Assembly (NCBI RefSeq): GCF_024357955.1
Contig: NZ_JANEYT010000004.1
Span: 62,001 to 126,000 of the forward strand
Origin: Photobacterium pectinilyticum
GTDB taxonomy: Bacteria > Pseudomonadota > Gammaproteobacteria > Enterobacterales > Vibrionaceae
Direction: 5' to 3'
Length of the DNA stretch: 64,000 nucleotides
The translations under genes and the position numbers were made by a program. How positions within the stretch are numbered: the stretch's first letter is position 1; each line of letters opens with the position of its first letter. Positions 58,654-64,000 of this stretch are shown here, in pieces. The notes beneath the pieces are model-generated. The model did not search any database. It saw nothing but the letters and a program-made list of their open reading frames with translations, and had not been told where the DNA came from.

Positions 58654-60114
58654 TTATGCTTTTACCGGAATGTTCTTCAGGATCGCAACCATTTGCTCCC
58701 AGAATAGGGCAACGGTGTCGATCTGAACTTTCTCGTCCGGTGAGTGCGGGAACTTGATAGTTGGACCGAAAGAAATCATATCCATGTTCGGGTAGGGCTT
58801 CTTGAACAGACCACACTCAAGACCTGCGTGGATCACCATGATGTTTGGTACGCGGCCATAGATGCCTTCGTACGTTTTACGAAACAGGTGCATGACTTCA
58901 GAATCTGCATCAGGCTTCCAGCCAGGGTAAGTACCGGAGAACTCACAACTTGCGCCAGCAAGAGCTGCGACAGCTTTCAGCATACCTTCAACATTGCTAC
59001 GGCCAGAGTCGATCAGCGAGCGGATCAGGCACAGTACCGTGATTTTATCAGCTTCAGTCGTGATCACACCGACGTTCAGTGACGTTTCAACCACACCTTG
59101 GATATCATCGCTCATGCGGATCACACTGTTAGGGCAAGCGTTCAGCATGTTGATGAAACGCTGTTGGTCAGCGGTTGCAAGTACATCAGCAGGAAGATCT
59201 GCCGCTTCGGTAAAGAGGTTGATGCCGGTTTCGACACGGCCAAGTTCAGCGGTCAGTAGCTCTTGGTAGTAAGCGAACAACTGATTAAGCTTGTTAACAT
59301 TTTCTGCGGGTAGAGCAACAACAGCGCTTGCTTCTCGTGGGATAGCATTACGTAGGCTGCCACCAGTAAGAGAAGTTAGGCGCAAGCCTAGCTCTTCGGC
59401 GTGACCAAATAGGAAGCGGCCAAGGATTTTGTTGGCATTACCACGGCCGGTGTGGATATCACAGCCTGAGTGACCGCCTTTAAGGCCTTTAACTATTAGT
59501 TTTACTGCTTGGTAATCAGCAGGTGTCTCATCGCGCTGGATATCAACAACAAGGGAGCCGTCAACACCGCCGGCGCAGCCCATGTAGACTTCGCCTTCTT
59601 GCTCTGAGTCGGTGTTTAGCAGGATATCGCCTTCCAGCCAACCTTCTTCAAGACCGAAGGCACCCGTCATACCGGCTTCTTCATCAATGGTCAGCAGGAC
59701 TTCTAACGGACCATGCTCGATATCTTTTGATGCCAGTACCGCAAGGCAAGCCGCCATGCCCATACCGTTATCGGCACCCAAGGTTGTGCCTTTGGCCGTC
59801 ACCCACTCACCATCAATATATGGCTGAATAGGATCTGTTGTGAAGTCGTGGTCAGTATCTTCGTTCTTCTGCGGCACCATATCAATGTGAGCTTGAAGAA
59901 CAACACCTTTGCGGTCTTCCATGCCCGGTGTCGCCGGCTTTTTGATGAAGACATTACCCACAGCATCACGGCGCACTTCAAGGCCTTCAGCTTCAGCAAA
60001 CTGGATAATGTGCTGGGCTAGGGCTTCTTCATGCTTAGAAGGGTGTGGGATTGAGCAGATTTGGTCGAAGAATTGCCACACAGGCTGTGGTGACAGTTGA
60101 CTGATTTCAGACAC
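58654..60114 (-). CDS. pepD: Cytosol non-specific dipeptidase (aminoacyl-histidine dipeptidase)
   Basis: PepD is an M20-family zinc peptidase hydrolysing dipeptides such as carnosine-like substrates. It has 486 residues (E. coli 485). Metal and catalytic residues are in LQAHIDMVPQ, GADNGMGMA, TIDEEAGMTGA and NTDSEQEGEV; a late His is in VIHAGLECG. The start is GTG 60114, with AAAGGAG 7 bases upstream. Monocistronic. Confidence 0.97.
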   Translation of the reverse strand: MSEISQLSPQPVWQFFDQICSIPHPSKHEEALAQHIIQFAEAEGLEVRRDAVGNVFIKKPATPGMEDRKGVVLQAHIDMVPQKNEDTDHDFTTDPIQPYIDGEWVTAKGTTLGADNGMGMAACLAVLASKDIEHGPLEVLLTIDEEAGMTGAFGLEEGWLEGDILLNTDSEQEGEVYMGCAGGVDGSLVVDIQRDETPADYQAVKLIVKGLKGGHSGCDIHTGRGNANKILGRFLFGHAEELGLRLTSLTGGSLRNAIPREASAVVALPAENVNKLNQLFAYYQELLTAELGRVETGINLFTEAADLPADVLATADQQRFINMLNACPNSVIRMSDDIQGVVETSLNVGVITTEADKITVLCLIRSLIDSGRSNVEGMLKAVAALAGASCEFSGTYPGWKPDADSEVMHLFRKTYEGIYGRVPNIMVIHAGLECGLFKKPYPNMDMISFGPTIKFPHSPDEKVQIDTVALFWEQMVAILKNIPVKA

Positions 60115-60446
60115 AGCAGTCTCCTTTATAAACTTTTAGTTATTGTCGATAAATTGGTTATAAATTAACTATATTGCAAAGTTATTCAGAACAATTAACT
60201 ATCGCAGTTAACCTCAAGGATACCACTGTGCCCTAAACGGTAACAGCTAAATCCCTCCTTTGCTGCTATTGCGATGCGTCCACCTGAATAAGGTATGTTA
60301 TATCCATGTTGTTGTTTAATAGGTGGAGGGTTACACGTTGGTCTCTAAATGGTGAGGCCGTGAACCCTTATTTTGTAATTTAATTACAGAAAACGTTGTT
60401 CTATCACTCAATATGGGCAAAAGTGTGACGCAGTTAAAGAAAATGC
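60115..60446. other. pepD upstream region with an orphan terminator-like hairpin
   Basis: No gene. On the plus strand GGGTT, CACG and GTCTC (60328-60344) pair with GAGGC, CGTG and AACCC (60354-60367), giving about 14 bp of stem, followed by TTATTTTGTAATTT. Upstream is an exposed CCCTCCTTT (about 60253-60261), complementary to a Shine-Dalgarno sequence. This could be a small RNA of about 100-150 nt, but no convincing promoter was found. The pepD promoter must lie in the left part. Confidence 0.35.
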
Positions 60447-60475
60447 TTGAAAGTTTATTACGGCGAGGTTATAGT
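60447..60475 (+). promoter_or_regulatory. Strong promoter of the small transcript at 60.5-60.9 kb
   Basis: TTGAAA (60447-60452), 17 bp, TATAGT (60470-60475). There is no annotated long gene until the terminator at 60833-60864, so it should drive a transcript of about 380 nt. Just downstream GCTCATC (60478-60484) can pair with GATGAGC near 60533, enclosing a TCTTC/GAAGA hairpin. Confidence 0.6.
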
Positions 60476-60626
60476 TAGCTCATCTTCTGAACGAAGACGA
60501 ACGATAGAAAATTTTGCTCTAGGATGAGCCCGAGATATCGCCTCCAAGGAACCGAGTTGAAGTCAGGTCAAGATGGCCTAACACACAAAACGTGTGTACT
60601 TATTACTTAATAGTCAAGGTGATAAA

Positions 60627-60716
60627 ATGAAAGTATTTGAATCTGTTAATAAATTTTGGAACAGCCGCGCTGTATACACTGGCAACTTTAAATACCCAAG
60701 CTCGTTCGGTTATTAA
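60627..60716 (+). CDS. Candidate 29-residue small protein
   Basis: ATG 60627 follows AAGGTG with 5 bases between, a textbook ribosome-binding site. The peptide is MKVFESVNKFWNSR followed by AVYTGNFKYPSSFGY: aromatic, basic in its first half, with no signal or membrane helix. The transcript has a good promoter (60447-60475), a leader of about 145 nt that can fold, and an intrinsic terminator 117 bp after the stop. I do not recognise it. A second frame (60637-60822) is longer but has no start signal. It may be a real small protein or a chance frame in a small RNA. Confidence 0.5.
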   Translation: MKVFESVNKFWNSRAVYTGNFKYPSSFGY

Positions 60717-60801
60717 TTCTGTGGTTTGTCTGGTTTTACATGGCCGGGCAGATCTATGTGGTCAATTTTTTTGTTCACCCCCTTTGTTTAAGAATATCTT
60801 A

Positions 60802-60818
60802 AAACCGCACTTCGGTTT
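60802..60818 (+). promoter_or_regulatory. Hairpin upstream of the small-transcript terminator
   Basis: AAACCG and CGGTTT with loop CACTT, directly before the terminator hairpin. Paired 3' hairpins are common in small RNAs. Confidence 0.5.
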
Positions 60819-60832
60819 GTAGTTACATTCTG

Positions 60833-60864
60833 ACGCCACTTCAAGTTGAAGTGGCGTTTTTTTT
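60833..60864 (+). terminator. Intrinsic terminator of the small transcript
   Basis: ACGCCACTTC (60833-60842), loop AAGTT, GAAGTGGCGT (60848-60857) and eight T. Confidence 0.95.
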
Positions 60865-61317
60865 ATTCCTTCGTTTCATCTACCACTGCCTCCCTATCAT
60901 ACCAATACGTGTTTTATATCACCTTATCTCATACCTTTTGGGTGTATTCGATTACATACAGTGGTAGCCGCTAAATAAAGAACTCTTTCGCTTCATATTA
61001 ACGATTGCGCATAGGTGAAAAATAGTAATTGAATGAAATGTAACCATGCTGTTAATTGATTAAGTTGTTGTTTTTAAGTGCTTTTATTTTTAGTCGTTTT
61101 TTATGGTTGGTTTTTTATTCGGTTGCCTGTATTCATTGATGATAAATACGTTATTTACTGGAAATTGATAATAATCGAGCATATAATCGCCCCCTAAAAT
61201 AGAGACGCAATCGTTTACTATTTCTTTAATGTTCATGATGTGTGGAATCCGGGATACGGGCTCGGCAGATCCTATAAATCAATATCAATTGCTAATATCT
61301 CCAAGGAATCGAGAGCA
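60865..61317. other. Upstream region of the purine permease
   Basis: No gene. A 9-bp exact inverted pair CTACCACTG (60880-60888) and CAGTGGTAG (60959-60967) encloses 70 bases. A TATAAT -10 is at 61182-61187 with no good -35. The PurR-like box follows at 61205. The region is very AT-rich between 61020 and 61180. Confidence 0.4.
61205..61220 (+). promoter_or_regulatory. PurR-like operator of the purine permease
   Basis: ACGCAATCGTTTACTA differs at a few positions from the PurR consensus and lies just downstream of the TATAAT at 61182-61187, a position where a bound repressor would block transcription. Confidence 0.55.
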
Positions 61318-62607
61318 ATGCTTGAGAAACTTTTTAAACTCAAAGAGCACGGTACTGATGTTCGTACTGAGCTGCTAGCGGGTCTGACTACCTTTTTGAC
61401 GATGGCTTACATCATTTTTGTAAACCCATCTATGCTGTCGGCAACAGGTATGGACCAAGGTGCCGTTTTTGTTGCGACCTGTCTTGCTGCTGTTGTTGGC
61501 TGTTTTATCATGGGATTTGTCGCTAACTATCCGGTTGCACAGGCTCCAGGTATGGGGCTAAATGCCTTCTTCACTTACGGTGTTGTGTTGGGTATGGGCC
61601 ATACTTGGCAGGTTGCTCTGGCAGCCGTTTTCTTGTCGGGCCTGTGCTTTATTGCCTTGAGTGTGCTGCGGGTTCGGGAGTGGATCATTAACTCGATCCC
61701 TCATGCCTTACGGATCGGGATTTCGGCGGGTATTGGTTTGTTCTTGGCCTTTATCGCACTGCAAAGTTCTGGCATCGTTGTTGATAACCCTGCAACTCTT
61801 GTACAGGTGGGTGATTTCACAAGCTTCCCGGCAGCAATGGCTTCACTGGGCTTCTTCCTGACGATTGCGCTGGTGCACCGTGGTTACAAAGCGGCGGTAT
61901 TGATTGCGATTTTGGCCGTAACGGCTATCAGCGTACTGGTGGGCGAAGTGACCTATGCTGGTATCATGTCAGCGCCACCTAGCATTGCTCCGACCTTTAT
62001 GCAGATGGACTTCTCTGGCGCACTAGAAGTGGGCTTGATTTCAGTTGTTTTTGCGTTCCTATTCGTCGACCTGTTTGATACTGCAGGCACCTTGGTCGGT
62101 GTCGCGACGAAAGCTGATTTGATTGATAAGGATGGCAAGCTACCGCGTCTTAACCGTGCGTTATTGGCCGACAGTACGGCAACGTCTGTTGGTGCTGTTC
62201 TGGGTACCTCAAACACCACGTCTTACGTCGAAAGTGTATCAGGTGTGGCCGTGGGCGGCCGTACGGGTCTGACTGCTGTGACGGTAGGCGTATTATTCTT
62301 GTTGGCATTGTTCTTTGCACCGCTAGCAGGTATGGTTCCTGCCTATGCGACAGCAGGTGCGTTGTTCTACGTAGCCATCTTGATGATGTCTGGCTTGGTT
62401 AGCGTTGACTGGCGTGACTTAACAGAAGCAGCACCAGTAGTTGTAGTTTGCCTACTGATGCCGTTAACATACTCCATCGCGGAAGGTATTGGCCTTGGCT
62501 TTATCACCTACGCTGCCGTCAAAACGATGAGTGGCAAAGGTCGTGATGTAAATATTAGCGTTTGGGTTATCGCAGCCCTATTTGTTGCTAAAATTATTTT
62601 TCTATAA
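61318..62607 (+). CDS. Purine permease of the AdeP/GhxP (AzgA-like) family, probably adenine
   Basis: A 429-residue transporter with about 12-14 helices. It resembles E. coli AdeP in many segments: MLEKLFKLKEHGTDVRTELL, LAGLTTFLTMAYIIFVNP, APGMGLNAFF, FLFVDLFDTAGTLVGV, SNTTSYVESVSGVAVGGRTGLTAV and LTEAAPVVVVCLLMP. Hence a proton-coupled purine base importer, adenine being the likely substrate. I choose ATG 61318; the frame extends to 61240 but family members begin at this point. A PurR-like box upstream and gpt downstream (53 bp) support a salvage role. Confidence 0.9.
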   Translation: MLEKLFKLKEHGTDVRTELLAGLTTFLTMAYIIFVNPSMLSATGMDQGAVFVATCLAAVVGCFIMGFVANYPVAQAPGMGLNAFFTYGVVLGMGHTWQVALAAVFLSGLCFIALSVLRVREWIINSIPHALRIGISAGIGLFLAFIALQSSGIVVDNPATLVQVGDFTSFPAAMASLGFFLTIALVHRGYKAAVLIAILAVTAISVLVGEVTYAGIMSAPPSIAPTFMQMDFSGALEVGLISVVFAFLFVDLFDTAGTLVGVATKADLIDKDGKLPRLNRALLADSTATSVGAVLGTSNTTSYVESVSGVAVGGRTGLTAVTVGVLFLLALFFAPLAGMVPAYATAGALFYVAILMMSGLVSVDWRDLTEAAPVVVVCLLMPLTYSIAEGIGLGFITYAAVKTMSGKGRDVNISVWVIAALFVAKIIFL

Positions 62608-62660
62608 CAGTAAATAAATACATACAGCAGTTTATCTGCTGACTCAGAGGTTCATCGGAT

Positions 62661-63119
62661 ATGAGTAATAAGTTCATCATCACTTGGGACAACATGCAAA
62701 TGTATACCCGCCAGCTAGCAGAGAAACTACTTCCTGCCGATCAGTGGAAAGGTATCATTGCCGTTAGCCGTGGTGGTTTGGTTCCATCTGCAATCTTGGC
62801 GCGTGAACTTGGTATTCGTTATGTTGATACAGTATGTATCTCAAGCTACGACCACGATCACCAACGTGAGATGACGGTACTGAAACAAGCTGAAGGTGAT
62901 GGTGAAGGCTTCATCGTTATCGATGATCTGGTGGACACTGGCGGTACAGCGGAAATGATCCGTAAGATGTACCCGAAAGCAAAATTCGTGACCGTATGTG
63001 CGAAGCCTGCAGGCCAACACTTGGTTGATGACTACGTGGTAGACATCCCGCAGGAAACGTGGATCGAGCAGCCATGGGACATGGCCGTGACTTACGTTGA
63101 TCCAATTGCGAAAAAATAA
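62661..63119 (+). CDS. gpt: Xanthine-guanine phosphoribosyltransferase
   Basis: Gpt converts guanine and xanthine to GMP and XMP using PRPP. It has 152 residues, the same as E. coli; the PRPP motif is [13 protein letters not shown] and the N-terminal [17 protein letters not shown] and [18 protein letters not shown] are typical. It is downstream of a purine permease and upstream of frsA; gpt-frsA adjacency also occurs in E. coli. Confidence 0.97.
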   Translation: MSNKFIITWDNMQMYTRQLAEKLLPADQWKGIIAVSRGGLVPSAILARELGIRYVDTVCISSYDHDHQREMTVLKQAEGDGEGFIVIDDLVDTGGTAEMIRKMYPKAKFVTVCAKPAGQHLVDDYVVDIPQETWIEQPWDMAVTYVDPIAKK

Positions 63120-63149
63120 TATCGCTTGAGTGAGTAAACTTGAGTAAGT

Positions 63150-63177
63150 AAAAAGGAGCCTATGGCTCCTTTTTTTA
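63150..63177 (+). terminator. Intrinsic terminator after gpt
   Basis: AAAAAGGAGCC, loop TAT, GGCTCCTTTTTTT. Confidence 0.93.
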
Positions 63178-63190
63178 TGCTTAAAATGTT

Positions 63191-63238
63191 ATACCAACCT
63201 ACATAAATACTTGATCAACTACTTATCCAGATTGGTAT
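63191..63238. repeat. 48-bp palindromic intergenic repeat, copy 5
   Basis: Ends ATACCAA/TTGGTAT and TGATCA centre; one arm differs from the copy at 4016 by only a few bases. It lies between the gpt terminator and the end of a small minus-strand gene. Confidence 0.9.
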
Positions 63239-63255
63239 TCTTGAAAAGCATGGTA

Positions 63256-63552
63256 TTAACTGGCTTTAGCTCTGATATCCGATAGGGACTCGCCATTGGG
63301 TTTGTTGCGGTAGTAGTTGTTGTAGTTGATGAGATCAACCATAGTATTACCGGTGATTGTACATTGGCGTTGGTATTTGGTCTGGAAACTATCGGGGATC
63401 CGTTCACCTGATACGTCTAAGCATAGAGGGGTTTTGGCATTGACACCGCCAGAGGCCTCGCCGGGGTTGCCCCCCAATGAACCGCCACTACCAAAAGCGA
63501 GTACTGATGAAGAGAAAAAAAGCGAAGCACAAAGACAAAGGGCATATCGCAT
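63256..63552 (-). CDS. Small exported protein of unknown function
   Basis: A 98-residue protein that I do not recognise. The start MRYALCLCASLFFSSSVLA is a signal peptide, followed by a Gly/Ser-rich stretch (FGSGGSLGGNPGEASGG) and a domain with two cysteines (PLCLDVSG, RQCTITGN) that could form one disulfide, then an Asn/Tyr-rich end (LINYNNYYRNKPNG). ATG 63552 is preceded by GGTGG. It is placed between gpt and frsA on the opposite strand, unlike E. coli. Confidence 0.65.
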   Translation of the reverse strand: MRYALCLCASLFFSSSVLAFGSGGSLGGNPGEASGGVNAKTPLCLDVSGERIPDSFQTKYQRQCTITGNTMVDLINYNNYYRNKPNGESLSDIRAKAS

Positions 63553-63813
63553 ACTTACCACCGTATGAAATACTGATAGGTAAGTAAAAGCATAGCTGAG
63601 TTCTTTTGCTGAGGTGTACTGGTTCTGCAACTGGTGGGATTTGTCTGTCGGCTCATACTGTAAGTACCTGTTGGGTGGTATACTTTAAAAATATAAACAC
63701 TATAAGCACATGCAGATAACTGAACAGGTGCTGGGCGCTGATGACTATGCTGAGGCTGCCCAGTTTGTTTAATCTGTTTAGTTCGGCTTGTGCGTATCAA
63801 TATGGAGCTGAAC

Positions 63814-64000
63814 GTGTCTGAATCGTCCAATACCAATCTTTCCGAAAAGCTCTTTGCCCCTAGGCAAACCTCCAAAGAAACGTCGAGTTTGGTGAAATTG
63901 GCCAATGTCGTCGATACACCAATCCACAGCGCCCTTGACGGAGATAGTGAAGTTGGCTGGTACCGTGTAATGCGGCGACCGCAATGGATCTGGCAGGGGG
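63814..64000 (+). CDS. frsA: Fermentation-respiration switch protein FrsA, 5' part
   Basis: The first 62 residues of FrsA, an alpha/beta-hydrolase-fold protein reported to bind enzyme IIA(Glc); the gene runs off the window end. LSEKLFAPRQTSKETSSLV, HSALDGDSEVGWYRVMRR and PQWIWQG match the N-terminus of FrsA, and E. coli frsA also follows gpt. I place the start at GTG 63814, with TGGAG 6 bases upstream; an ATG at 63802 would add four residues. Confidence 0.88.
   Translation, partial: MSESSNTNLSEKLFAPRQTSKETSSLVKLANVVDTPIHSALDGDSEVGWYRVMRRPQWIWQG

Noticed and set aside
60637..60822. 61-codon frame overlapping the 29-codon candidate
   Set aside because: It starts without a ribosome-binding site, while the 29-codon frame has one at the right distance; it also runs through the 3' hairpin.

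Overview
The window reads as chromosomal DNA of a gamma-proteobacterium of the family Vibrionaceae, closest in character to Photobacterium or its relatives. The evidence is a complete Na+-pumping NADH:quinone reductase operon (nqrABCDEF-apbE-nqrM), Na+-type flagellar stator genes (pomA-pomB), tandem OmpK/Tsx-type channels, and a riboflavin operon with a RibB-RibX fusion. Gene order resembles several Escherichia coli neighbourhoods: bamB-der-yfgJ-xseA-guaB-guaA, nrdR-ribD-ribH-nusB-thiL-pgpA-dxs-ispA-xseB-thiI-yajL-panE, yajG-ampG-bolA, and gpt-frsA. There are no rRNA or tRNA genes, CRISPR arrays, transposase genes or phage genes. This is mostly core genome.

Layout. 1-5.5 kb: end of bamB, der, an AlaX-type tRNA editing hydrolase, zinc-ribbon yfgJ, and xseA. 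5.8-9 kb: guaB and guaA (GMP synthesis). 9-14 kb: an AbgT-family transporter, then the formaldehyde-detoxification pair frmA-frmB with a divergent LysR regulator. 14-22.6 kb: tadA, mltF, purL, an unknown membrane protein and glnB. 23-31.5 kb: a YitT-family protein, glyA, nrdR, and the riboflavin/nusB/thiL/pgpA operon. 31.6-36.9 kb: an uncharacterised secreted protein of 690 residues and the isoprenoid genes dxs-ispA with xseB. 37-42.2 kb: pomAB, thiI, yajL, panE. 42.2-49.3 kb: two ompK genes, ampG, a small unknown gene, a periplasmic cyclophilin, yajG, rlmG and bolA. 50-57.4 kb: nqr operon, apbE and nqrM. 57.5-64 kb: dinB, pepD, a purine permease, gpt, a small secreted protein, and the start of frsA.

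Functional links. Purine metabolism is a recurrent theme: guaB, guaA, purL, glyA, an AdeP-like permease and gpt. PurR-type operators can be read in front of guaA, purL, glyA and the permease. glyA also has a MetR-type half-site pair. The nqr operon carries its own maturation genes: ApbE attaches FMN to NqrB and NqrC, and NqrM is needed for an iron centre. The Na+ gradient made by NQR is what PomAB stators use. dinB has a clear LexA box.

Non-coding features. A short imperfect palindrome (48 bp; five copies including a 39-bp deletion form and a 162-bp long form) is scattered between genes. A heptanucleotide tandem repeat occurs twice in opposite orientation, once directly upstream of the 690-residue secreted protein. 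Candidate structured RNAs lie downstream of purL and of glnB. The 1.2-kb gap between pepD and the purine permease holds a promoter, a 29-codon reading frame with a good ribosome-binding site, and an intrinsic terminator, plus a separate terminator-like hairpin. No obvious new defence or secretion system was found; the small-RNA/small-protein candidates, the repeat families and the secreted protein are the best leads.
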